Shown here: one piece after another, positions 28,115 to 38,100 of the stretch
Numbering within the stretch: position 1 is the first letter of the stretch
Layout of the letters: the number at the start of each line of letters is the position of its first letter
Assembly (NCBI GenBank): GCA_038748065.1
Contig: JBCDJG010000012.1
Location: forward strand, 32,154 to 96,153
DNA length: 64,000 bases
Direction: 5' to 3'
Source of the DNA: JBCDJG01 sp038748065
GTDB taxonomy: Bacteria > Pseudomonadota > Gammaproteobacteria > Pseudomonadales > Halieaceae
Notes under the pieces: model-generated
Seen by the model: the letters and a program-made list of their open reading frames with translations, nothing else
Told to the model about the DNA's origin: nothing
The model's database searches: none
Program-made: the position numbers and the translations under genes

Positions 28115-28733
28115 CGCTATCCTCCCAGGCCACGAGATGCAGGTTCTGCCCCATGGGTATTTCGTTGCTCATGAGCAGCACCGCGGGTGTGTCCCCGACG
28201 GCGCGGTAGTCGTGGGGCATCTCGCCATCAAAGGTGACACTGTCGCCCTGACTCAGGCGGAGTGGATCGTAGCCCTCGGTGTAAAGCTCAAGTTCCCCTG
28301 CAATCACGTGAATGAACTCCTCGCCGCCGTGTGAGCGCATGCGCCGCTCTGCGTCAGGTGCAGGTTTAACTGTGACGCGCCAGTGCAGGCTGCGCTTGTC
28401 GGCGAGGTCGCTGCAGAGCACTTCAAAGTCGACGTGGTCTGAGGGGTGTTGCAGCCCGGCGCCAGCGCGAGTGATGGAACGCCGATTACGTTGGCGCGGC
28501 TGGCTGTCGATGAAGAAGTGCGCGGCGGGCACGCCAAGCACCACACAGAGCTCTAGAGCGAGGTCGACGCTGAGCCGGGCCTTGCCGTTTTCCAGTTTCG
28601 ACAGGTGCGGGACCGAAAGGCCTGTGGCCTCACTGACCTCGCGCAGCTTCAAGCCCTTGGCCTTGCGCGCCGCGCGTACCCGCTTGCCGATCTCGGCGGC
28701 TTCATCGGCTATGGCGTTCTTAACACTGCCCAT
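28101..28733 (-). CDS. XRE-family regulator with C-terminal cupin domain
   Basis: This 210-residue protein has an N-terminal helix-turn-helix (GKRVRAARKAKGLKLREVSE, then TGLSVPHLSKLENGKA, about 17-52) and a C-terminal cupin (RMRSHGGEEFIHVIAGELEL and HDYRAVG, about 130-195). PuuR-type regulators have this design and sense amine pathway intermediates through the cupin. Sandwiched between the SDR (5 bases upstream) and the ligase (14-base overlap), it is probably the local repressor. A plausible operator is the inverted repeat at 29529-29545. Confidence 0.9.
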   Translation of the reverse strand: MGSVKNAIADEAAEIGKRVRAARKAKGLKLREVSEATGLSVPHLSKLENGKARLSVDLALELCVVLGVPAAHFFIDSQPRQRNRRSITRAGAGLQHPSDHVDFEVLCSDLADKRSLHWRVTVKPAPDAERRMRSHGGEEFIHVIAGELELYTEGYDPLRLSQGDSVTFDGEMPHDYRAVGDTPAVLLMSNEIPMGQNLHLVAWEDSDDSI

Positions 28734-28738
28734 GGTCG

Positions 28739-29497
28739 TCAGCCCTTCATCAGGTAGCCGCCATCAACAAACAGCTCGATGCCGGTTATGAAGCTGGAGG
28801 CGTCCGAGAACAGGAAGAGGCAGGCGTTTGCCATATCCTGCGGCGTGCCCAGACGGCCCAGTGGAATGCCTTCCGCGGCGGCACTTTTTTTCTCATCCGT
28901 ATCCCAGCGCGCTTGCAGTGGCGACAGGGTCAGGCCGGGGCAAATGGCATTGGAGCGTATGCCCGCGGGGCTGAGCTGCATGGCCAGTGACTTGGACATG
29001 GCGCAGACCCCTGCCTTGGAGGCCTGGTAGGCGTCCTGGGGTACCGGATCGCCGCGGTACCACTGGATGGTTGAGAAGTGCACCATCGATCCGCCCCGAG
29101 CCGCCGCTTTCATATGGGGCGTAACGGCGCGCACTACATGCACCATGCTCTTGAGGTTGATCTGGAAGACCTGGTCCCAGGTGTCCATATCCATCTCCAG
29201 CAGTGAGGCATCGCGGCCGAACCACAGTACGCCAGCAACGTTGGCGAGGTAGTCGATGCCGCCGAAGCGTGTATTGGCCGCATCAACCGCCCGGGCTACC
29301 TCGGTCTCCTCGGTCAGGTCAGCCTGGGTGTAATTCAGAGCCTCGCCGAAGGTCTCGAGCACGGCTGGACAGGGTTTGACGTCAAAGGCCGTCACAGAGG
29401 CGCCAGCCTTCAGCAGGGCCTCGGCGATGGCTTCGCCCATACCGCCACCGGCGCCGGTTACCACTGCGTGCCGGCCCGAAAAGTCGAAATGGATCAT
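28739..29497 (-). CDS. SDR-family oxidoreductase
   Basis: This 252-residue classical SDR has TGAGGGMGEAIA near the N terminus (TGxxxGxG), NVAGVLWFG (NNAG-like), the Ser of MVHFSTIQWYRG and YQASKAG (YxxxK) as catalytic Tyr/Lys, and a C-terminal FITGIELFVDGGYLMKG. The ATG at 29497 has AAGGTGG upstream and is preferred over a GTG three codons earlier. It should oxidise or reduce an alcohol/ketone in the same pathway as the divergent aldehyde dehydrogenase. Confidence 0.9.
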   Translation of the reverse strand: MIHFDFSGRHAVVTGAGGGMGEAIAEALLKAGASVTAFDVKPCPAVLETFGEALNYTQADLTEETEVARAVDAANTRFGGIDYLANVAGVLWFGRDASLLEMDMDTWDQVFQINLKSMVHVVRAVTPHMKAAARGGSMVHFSTIQWYRGDPVPQDAYQASKAGVCAMSKSLAMQLSPAGIRSNAICPGLTLSPLQARWDTDEKKSAAAEGIPLGRLGTPQDMANACLFLFSDASSFITGIELFVDGGYLMKG

Positions 29498-29528
29498 AGT
29501 GCCCACCTTTTTTGCATCAATTGTAAAA

Positions 29529-29563
29529 GTTGCATTATAGGCAACATTTTTCTAGGCTGTCTA
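29529..29563 (-). promoter_or_regulatory. Promoter with an operator-like inverted repeat over its -10 box
   Basis: Read on the minus strand: TAGACA (29563-29558), 18 bases, TATAAT (29539-29534), ahead of the SDR gene. The -10 box is framed by inverted repeat GTTGC (29529-29533) and GCAAC (29541-29545). A protein bound there would block this promoter and could also affect the divergent dehydrogenase. The likely binder is the XRE-cupin regulator encoded in the same unit (inference). Confidence 0.55.
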
Positions 29564-29607
29564 TTAATTCAGCAGATCGCCGTAGAATGAAGAGAGGTCA
29601 GCCATTC

Positions 29608-31014
29608 ATGAGCAATGCCAGTTTTGAAGTCATCAGCCCGGTTGATGGCCGGGTATACGCCACGCGCGATTACGCCAGCGCGGGCCAGATTGACGAAGCG
29701 TTACGCCTGGCCAACGCAGCCCGGATTCCCTGGCGCCAAACCCCATTGGCTGAACGTGCCCGGATCGTCGTCGACTTCGTTGAGCAGATGGGTGCGCGGG
29801 CCGACGACCTGGCCGAGGCGCTGAGCTGGCAAATGGGTCGGCCCAGGGCTCAGGCGGATGAGACGCCGCGCCTGATTGAGTCCACTCGCTATGCCGCGGA
29901 GCAGGCAGCGGCGGTGCTGGCTGAGGAGGCCTACCCAGCCGGTACGGTGGACGGGCGGCAGGTGAGGCGCTTCGTGCGCCCATGGCCGGGCGGTGTGCAC
30001 CTGTCGATCTGTGCCTGGAATTATCCCACCGCTATGCTCGGCTCTCTGGTGTCAGACCCGCTGCTGACCGGAAACGTGGTCATCCTTAAACACTCGCCCC
30101 AGACCCCGCTAATCGCCGAGATAGCCGCGGAAGCCTTTGCCGCGGCGGGCGGGCCACAGGGCGTTTTCCAGAGCCTGCACCTGTCTCATGACAGCGCCGA
30201 GGCGCTACTGAGCGATGGCGCGTTCAGCACCGTGAACTTTATCGGTTCGGTCGCGGGTGGCCGCCGCATCAGCGAAATGGCTGCGCGCAGCCTGACGCGC
30301 GTTCACCTCGAACTCGGCGGCAAGGATCCCACCTATATCCGTAGCGATGCCGACCTGGGCCTGCTGGTGCCGCAAATCGCCGAGGGCTGTTTTTCGAACT
30401 CCGGCCAGTCATGCTGCTCGGTAGAACGCATTTATGTGCACGAGAGCGTTCACGATAGATTTGTAGACGCCTTGCGCGAGGAGACCCTGCGCTGGCGCGT
30501 CGGTCATCCCTTTGACGATGACCCGGACATTGGCCCGCTGTGGCGAGAGCAGGCCGCAGACTACGTGCGCGCGCAGATAGCCGCCGCCGAGGCCAGCGGC
30601 GCGCAGCGCCTGCTGGGTGATCAGCGCTTTGGTCTTGATCAGCCGGGCTCAGCCTACCTGGCACCGGAGATTCTTGTGGGAGCGGAGCAGGGCATGGGTA
30701 TCATGCGCGATGAGCTGTTTGGTCCGGTCGCCTGCGTTGCCAAGGTTAGCGGCGATGAAGACGCGCTGACCTTGATGAATGATTCGCCCTTCGGGCTGAC
30801 CGCCAGCGTGTGGACGGAGGACCTTGATGCCGGCGTTCGGCTATTGGAGGAACTGGAGGCCGGCACGGTTTACCTCAATCGTTGCGATCATGCCGACCCC
30901 TACCTGCCCTGGGGTGGGGTCAAGCAATCGGGCCTGGGCCGCAATAACGGCAAAGCGGGATTGATAGCGGCAACCGAGGCGAAGAGTTTTCACATCAACC
31001 ACGCGGTGTCTTGA
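29608..31014 (+). CDS. NAD(P)-dependent aldehyde dehydrogenase
   Basis: This 468-residue enzyme starts at ATG 29608 behind AGAGAGG. It has the family landmarks: CAWNYPTAM (cofactor side), GSVAGGRRISE, catalytic-base region HLELGGKDP, and catalytic Cys in FSNSGQSCCSVERIYVHES. The second Cys next to it is not usual. It starts about 110 bases from the SDR gene on the other strand and overlaps the hydrolase gene at its end. In the cluster it would oxidise the gamma-glutamyl-aldehyde or a free aldehyde produced from the imported amine. Confidence 0.9.
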   Translation: MSNASFEVISPVDGRVYATRDYASAGQIDEALRLANAARIPWRQTPLAERARIVVDFVEQMGARADDLAEALSWQMGRPRAQADETPRLIESTRYAAEQAAAVLAEEAYPAGTVDGRQVRRFVRPWPGGVHLSICAWNYPTAMLGSLVSDPLLTGNVVILKHSPQTPLIAEIAAEAFAAAGGPQGVFQSLHLSHDSAEALLSDGAFSTVNFIGSVAGGRRISEMAARSLTRVHLELGGKDPTYIRSDADLGLLVPQIAEGCFSNSGQSCCSVERIYVHESVHDRFVDALREETLRWRVGHPFDDDPDIGPLWREQAADYVRAQIAAAEASGAQRLLGDQRFGLDQPGSAYLAPEILVGAEQGMGIMRDELFGPVACVAKVSGDEDALTLMNDSPFGLTASVWTEDLDAGVRLLEELEAGTVYLNRCDHADPYLPWGGVKQSGLGRNNGKAGLIAATEAKSFHINHAVS

Positions 31015-31766
31015 GCGGCATGCTGGACGCATCAACAATCCAGGCTTATCAGGCAGCGGCCGTCGAGCGTATCGCGGGCGAAGGCCAGATGCGGCTGTTC
31101 TCGGAACATGCGGGCAATGCCGTACCGGCCGACTGGAGCGATCTTGGTTTGCCACCTGAACTGTTAGAGACGCACTACGGCTGGGACATTGGCGCGCGTG
31201 CCCTGACCCGTGGTGTCGCGGAGCGTACCGGCGCGCCCGCCGTGTTGGCCTGTTATTCCCGACTCTTCCTCGACTACAACCGGCCCCTGATCCGCTGGGA
31301 CCTGTGCCGGCCTGATATGGCCGGTATACCGGTGCCCGGTAACCTCGCGCTCAGCGAGGAAGACAAGCAGCTGCGCTGGACACTAGCGGGTGCACCCCTA
31401 AAGGCGGCTTTAGATGAAATGCTGGCGGAACCGGGCGTGTTGGTTACGCTCCACACCTTTACGCGCTACTGGAACGGTGAGCGGCGCGAGGTCGATGTCG
31501 GCATGACCTGCGCCCATGATCACCCCATCATCGACCGCGTCTCAGCCTACGTAGAAGATGCAGCACCGCGCCTCGGCCTGCGCTACGGGCGCGATAGGCC
31601 TTACTTCTATGACCCGGTGGATACCAACACGCTGAGTGTGCACACGCAAGCGGGTGGCCAGGTTGGTATGCAGTTCGAAGTCTGTAACGACGTGGCGGTG
31701 AGCGAAGATGGCCTGGGCGCAGCTATTTCGCTGTTGTCAGGCATGCGCCAGGTTATCGAGATCTAG
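31011..31766 (+). CDS. N-formylglutamate amidohydrolase-family hydrolase
   Basis: This protein is about 250 residues. The opening FSEHAGNAVPADW (metal His within the first 35 residues), YGWDIGARALT, YSRLFLDYNRP and LHTFTRYWNG are FGase (PF05013-type) features. The start is either TTG at 31011, overlapping the dehydrogenase stop (TTGA), or ATG at 31020. Known family members split N-formyl-glutamate in histidine breakdown; no hut genes are here, so a related amide (for example a gamma-glutamyl or N-acyl product) may be the real substrate. Confidence 0.82.
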   Translation: MSGMLDASTIQAYQAAAVERIAGEGQMRLFSEHAGNAVPADWSDLGLPPELLETHYGWDIGARALTRGVAERTGAPAVLACYSRLFLDYNRPLIRWDLCRPDMAGIPVPGNLALSEEDKQLRWTLAGAPLKAALDEMLAEPGVLVTLHTFTRYWNGERREVDVGMTCAHDHPIIDRVSAYVEDAAPRLGLRYGRDRPYFYDPVDTNTLSVHTQAGGQVGMQFEVCNDVAVSEDGLGAAISLLSGMRQVIEI

Positions 31767-31876
31767 CCCGACAGTGCGCGGGGATTGTGGCGGCAGAGTC
31801 CTGGCGCAGAACGAGGAATGCGAGCTGGTATGGATGTAAGCGCCTGCGAGGCTTAGCCATCTGCCCGCTGAGCGCT

Positions 31877-31906
31877 AAAGAAAAAGCCAGTCATCGGACT
31901 GGCCTT
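31877..31906 (-). terminator. Rho-independent terminator after tRNA-Leu
   Basis: On the minus strand GCCAGTC, loop CGAT, GACTGGC is followed by TTTTTCTTT. It lies 14 bases past the tRNA 3' end. Confidence 0.88.
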
Positions 31907-31919
31907 TGTATAATCTGTG

Positions 31920-32006
31920 TGGTGCCCAGGAGAGGACTTGAACCTCCACGCCCTTGCGAGCACTAGCACCTGAAGCTAGCGTGTCTACCAATTTCACCAC
32001 CTGGGC
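31920..32006 (-). tRNA. tRNA-Leu (anticodon CAG)
   Basis: Reads GCCCAGG at the 5' end, pairs with CCTGGGC before the A discriminator, and ends in an encoded CCA. The D region is GTGGTGAAATTGGTAGACAC, the anticodon loop TTCAGGT gives CAG, and a long variable arm (TGCTCGCAAGGGCG) marks a class II tRNA. Length is 87 with CCA. It has its own promoter and terminator. Confidence 0.95.
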
Positions 32007-32053
32007 ATCAAAGCGGCGGGGCGTGAGAGCCTGCGTCACCCGAGGGCGCGAAC

Positions 32054-32080
32054 TTTATATTCAGGTAGTGGCTTTGTCAA
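32054..32080 (-). promoter_or_regulatory. Promoter of the tRNA-Leu gene
   Basis: On the minus strand TTGACA (32080-32075) is followed by TATAAA (32059-32054; spacer 15, or 17 if TAAAGT is used as the -10). A GC-rich discriminator (GCGCCCTCGGG) follows, as is common in stable-RNA promoters. Confidence 0.65.
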
Positions 32081-32180
32081 TCCTGCGTCCATGGGCCGCA
32101 GGTGCAGGATGCGTCGACACGTAAGCTAGCGTGTACTAAGCTACGCTTCCTATCGTCCGGGAGTTTGGCAAGGGGGAGCT

Positions 32181-35100
32181 TTGCCCGGTAAAACAGCCCA
32201 TGATGTAAGGCGTTGGCTACAAATAGCTACGGTTCCCGCTGGCCTCGCAATGGCCAGTGCGGCGGTCTACGCGCAGTCGCCTGAGATTACGGTCAGCGGC
32301 CTTCCCGCGGAGCCACTCATCGGTGAGCAGTTCTGCGTCGATGCCAGTTTTACCAACGGTGCCAACACCACGGGTTTCGGACCTTACTTGATCATCACCG
32401 GTGATGAAGGCTTAAGCGGCGTCAGCATTAGCTACGTCGACATCATGCCCGAGCTTGAGTTTATCGGAACCTTCGACGCGAGCGGCACGCTCATAGACCC
32501 GATCTCTGAGACCATCATCAACGGCAGCGAGGGCGGCGTAGCCTATGACGCCTTTTACCCGATCGGCAGCGTGGAGGGTGACACGCCGCCCCTGGTGATG
32601 GAAATCTGTGGCGTTATTGATATTGGCGCTGAACCCAACGTGCCGCTGGAAGTCACCATTACGCCGGGCTTTGAATTTGGCGATACCGCCACCGGTGAGA
32701 ACGGGGCCATCCTCGGGCCAACGTTCACGTCTACCGTGACGCCCCAGATCGCCCGGGTCAGCAAGGATAACTCGGCACCTGAAGCCGAGCGCCCCCCGGG
32801 ACCCAGCCATCCGTTTACCTACTCCTATACGCTCGATATCTCGCAGGGCCTGACCTTGAACGATGTCTTCCTGGAAGACATCCTGCCCGTTGAGCTGCAG
32901 TACACAGGTGGGCCCATCGATATCACGGCGCCGCTGGGGGTCGGCTGTGAGGTCACCGGGCTGCCGAACTTTGAGCCCACACCGGGCGGCAAGCTGGTGG
33001 TGGAATGCGACTCCGTGACGGGTACAACCGGTGCGCAGGACCTGTTCGTGACCCTACCGGTGTATATCACCGACATCCTCGATGAGTCCATCGACGAGAC
33101 CGAACTCATCGTGAATACGGTTAACGTCAGCTACGACTACGAAGGCGATGTCTTTGACGACGACGATACCAGCGAAGTGCTGGCGCGCCACGTGGCGGTG
33201 CAGAAGTCGGTCGCCGGTGGAGGCAACGTACCCGGCGCTGCGCTCACCTATACGATCAACTTCCAGGTGACCGACTACCCCGAAAACGCTGACGATATTG
33301 GCGCGAACGTGCTGGTTGTCACCGACAACCTGCCCGACGGATTGACCTTCGAGGGTAACTTGGGGCTGTTCTTGAACGGCATCGAAAGCCCGTTGGGCGA
33401 CCTGAACACTAACACCACCGTAAATGACGATACGCCCTCAGCTGGCGCCACGGAGATTATCTGGGACCTGGCCGCCGCCATCGACCCCGGTGATCCGCGC
33501 GTACCGAACGCAACTGAGGGCCGCCTGGAATATGAAGCGTCCATTGATGAGCGTTACGACGACCCTGACGGTCCCGTGCAGGCAGGCGATAACCTCAGTA
33601 ACTCCATACAGGGTAATTACATGCTCGACCTGGGTGCGTCGGGTGATGACGGTTCCAGCGGTAACGCTGAGATTGCCCAGAACGAGCCGGACAAGGTGCT
33701 TACCGATCCGGCTGACGGCGACATGGTCACCATCATGCCGGGCAGCCTTGTGACGTTTACCCTGTCGGTGGAAGTTCCAGCGGGGTCTACTACCGATCTG
33801 ATCATTGCCGATTTCTTGCCAAGCCCCGTTTTCGACGTCAGCGAAGACGAGCCCGATGTGTTTTTTGACGAGGGACCCACGGCGGACGTGGATATTGATA
33901 CCGGCAGCAACGCGGTCATATTGGACTATGGCGATATCGATTCCCCCACGCCGACCTCAATTGAGGTGCGGATAGTTGCCCGCGTGACGTCAGACCCCTA
34001 TGCCGATGAGCTCTTCCTGACCAACTTGATGCAGACCAGCTATAGCAACACTAATGGCCAAAGTTTCACTGATCAGGACGTGGCCGGAATCTTGGTCGGC
34101 GCGCCGGAGCTTGCGATTACCAAGGGTATAGCGTCTGTTGCTAATGATAATGCAGAGTTGGACCCGGACCCCGTTGGTACGCCCGTAGATTCGGATGCTA
34201 GCGGCGCGGATGCCTCGGATACTGTTTCTTACCGCATTACGGTTGAGAATGTGGGAACGCAGCCGGCGTTTACAGTGACAGTAAGAGATCCTGAGGTGGA
34301 TGGGCTGAGCTGTGACCAGTCGAGTATCGAGATCACCGACGGTGAGGGCGCGAGCGTCTCGGCTGAGTCAGGTGATTTGGCTGATCCGGATGGCTTGGTG
34401 ATCAGTGGGCTCGCCGCCAACGAAGGCGACGTCGGCCCGCCCTATGGCGAAGATACGATTTTCATCGATATCGATTGCACGCTAGAGAGTGACGTTACCC
34501 CGTTACAGGAAATCGTGAATACAGCCTCCGTGACGTGGACGGCGACCGATGATGGCAATGACATCCCATTTCCTGCAATCACTGATGACGCCACGGTGGT
34601 GATCGCTGCACCTTCAATTCGCAAGACTATCGTCGGTATCGAGCCCAACTACACGGAGGACTTGTTCCGTGCCCAAATCGGCGAAATTGTCACTTACCGG
34701 GTCGAGATTGATATCCCGGAAGGTGTATCACCAGACGTCCAGTTCGAAGATTTTCTGGATGTTGGTCTGGCACATGTTGATGTGATTTCGCTTGAGTTCC
34801 CGGCTGGCGTCCTCAGTAGCGTTGGCGATGAGGATTTCATACTGGCCAACAATTTGGGTTATCTATCGGCGGGAGGTGGCCCGGAAGCGCCAGATCGTCG
34901 CCTGGTCTTTGGCGAGGGCATAAACGATAACGGCTTTGGAGACATTACGAATGAGGACGAAGATAATTCAACGACAGAGACGATTATCCTTGAGTACCGC
35001 GCGCGCGTTCTAAACTCATCGCAGAATGTGAACGCAAGCCAGGTTAGAAACCGCGCACGGTTCTACTGGAAACCTGCGGATAGTGAGCGCACCAACGTTC

Positions 35101-38100
35101 AGGCGCGCGCGCGCCGAGTAACAATAGTGGAGCCGGCCATTCGCGTTGTGAAAACGCTGACGCCTGCGGTCGGTGATAACACGACTCCCCCCGCGGTAGA
35201 TATCACGTTCGAGCATACCGGCGCTTCCACTGGCGACGCCTACGATCTTGTGTTAACAGACAAGCTGCCGATTGACTTCAACGTCGCAGGTGCTCCACCG
35301 GTAGTCACTGTGAGTGGCGACTGCACAGGGAATGCCACGGTAGATCGAGAAGATTTTTCAGATAAAGTTACAGTTACGCTGGAGACTTTCGAGTTAGGCT
35401 CCGGTGTCTGTAACGTCAGTTTTGCGACTGACTTGCGCCAAGATCTTCCTGCGGGCGTTCAATTAGAGAATTGCGCGGAGCTTGAGTGGCACAGCCTCTA
35501 CAGTTTTGACCAACCGCTGGATAGACCGCCTACCAATACTATCGGCGTGGAGCGCACAGGTGACGTGGCGGAGCCGGGTGGCTCAGCGAATACTTACAAT
35601 GCGACTGGCTGCGATATCTATCAGGTTTTTGGTGTGGGCATCATCAAGGATGTATTTGAGACCGGTCAATCTCATACCGATGAAACTCCCGGAACGCCGC
35701 CAGGCACTGAGGCTCTAACTATCGGTGAGACGGTCGATTTTGAGCTGATCGTAACGCTTCCGCTGGCCGATGCGCTCAACCTCGAAGTGACCGACCTGCT
35801 GCCCCGCACCGAGATGGTTTTGGAATTGGTCGACGCGCGTACGACATTCGTGGGTAGCCGATTGACACCATCAAATCCAGATCCTGATCCGGTGATAATC
35901 GATACCAATGACGATCAGATCCCTGATCAAGTCACGCTGGACTATGGCCAGGTGGCCCATGAGTTCGATGATGACACTATTATTGGCGAACCCGACCGGA
36001 TTCGCATCATTGTAGAAGCTAAGGTGTTGGATGTGGCGGCCAACACCAATAATGACCGCGAGGCTAATCAGGCCCTGGTGCGCTTTTTCCCAGACACTAA
36101 CGCCAGTGACGATTTTCCGTTGGAACTGGTAGAGCCCATTTTGGAGATCGAGAAAACGGGTGATCGAGAGCGCGTGGAGGCGTCGGACCCCGTCACCTAT
36201 ACGGTGACTGTACGTCATAGCCCCAATTCGCGAACAGACGCTCAGGGTCTCGTGCTCGATGACCTCCTGCCGGCGGAACTCGTGTTGGACGAGGACTCCG
36301 TAATGGAGGGGGCGTTTTGTACCGATTCGCCCGAGGACGGGCCGAGTGGATCAGGCCAGAGGGTATCTGCGACCTGGATCCAGTTCGACCTTGGCGCGAT
36401 CTGCGAGATTACCTTCAGCGCTACCGTCAGTGTAGATGCTGTTTCCGGTGAGACGATTCCCAACAAAGCAGAAATCGCCTGGTCAAGTCTGAATGAAGGT
36501 GAGCAGCCTAATGATGCAGATGATCGAGAATACACGCTCAGCAGTACTTGGGAGGTTGTGGTTAGCGAACCCGGCCTGTTTAAGGAGATCACCGCTACCA
36601 GCGTGCCCGGCACGTCGGCCCGGCTGTTGGGCGATTCCAAGCTGACCATTGGGGAAGAGGCCACCTTCAGCATCCTTGCGACCTTCCCGGATGGCACGAC
36701 CTTGGACGCCAGGCTCCAAGATCAGTTGCCTGATAACGGCGTCGCCTTACGAGTCGAGAGCTCACGCATCGTCACCATTGGCGAGGACCTCGTGCTTAGC
36801 GCCAATGAAGGCGAGCCCGGTATCGATTGCAATCCCGCGTCAATCGATTGTGTCGCATGGGTGCTGGGTACCGTCGTTAATCAGCCCGATGAGCAGCCAT
36901 CGCTCGATCCCAACGATTCCATACTGTTTGAGGTGGTCGCAGTCGTACTGGATGATGCAATGAACTCGGGTGCGCCCGGCGAAGACGATGATCTGGTCAA
37001 CGTATCACAGCTAACCAGTTCCGAGTCGACCCTGACGGATACCGATAGTTTCGATGTTGTGGAACCGCAGCTTCGTATTCAGAAGCAAACGTCTAACGGG
37101 ACGGCTGAAAAGACAACAAGCGCCAATGAGAGGGAGTTTTTCACTCTAATCATTTCACACCAGTCAGATTCCACAGCGGCGGCTAGAAGTATTGAAATAC
37201 AGGATACGCTAAGCGACCAGATGCTGTGGGTAAGCGACGACGACGTAGTTCAGGACTGCGCGCCCGCGGCGAATTTTGAAGTGCTGGGACCTGGCGAGGG
37301 CCTTAGCGGGCAAGTCATTATGAGCTTCGATGTGCTGACGCTTGAGCAGCGCGAGTGTGAAATCACTTTCCCTGTAGATATGAGCCCGGACCTGCCGATT
37401 CGCGGTACGTTCCTGAATCGCGTTGACCTGCTCTGGGAGTCTGCGCCCGGTTCCGACGAATCGCGAACTTACGTCGATCGTGCCAGAGCCTTGCTGGTGA
37501 GCGTAGAAGAGGCCGCCGTTGTAAAACTGGTGCGTGGAACCGCGTTGCCCGAGACGGGTAGCAGTGAGTTCCAGCCTGAACTCGAAGACGTCAACATTGG
37601 CGAGCGTGTCGAGTATGCGATCGCTCTTCGATTTGCTGAAGGCGAGACATCCAGTGTGGTTATAGAGGACACTTACCAGTCCGATGGTGATGGCCAACTT
37701 GAACTGACCGGTGGCGAACTGCTGTCCATAGGCAGCAATATAACTATCCTCGACGGACCCGCGGAGCCTGTTTTTGATGGCAATGTCGTTACCGTCGACT
37801 TCGGCACGGTCCGCAATAGCGGTGAGTCTGCGGAGGACCTGGCTGATACCGTCATTTATCGATTGGAGCTTCGTGCTACAGATGTGGATGCCAATACGGC
37901 CGGTGATCTGCTAAGCAACGAAGTGGAGCTTCGATACGCTGGATTGGCGGGCGCCACGCTGATTGAAAATGATTCCGTAAGCATAGAGGTCGTCGAGCCA
38001 GAGCTGACTATCGACAAGACCTTTGTCGATCTCACCGGCGACGTGGCAACGATTGAGATCGAGATCGGCAATACTGGTAGCGGCCCCGCGTACGATCTGA

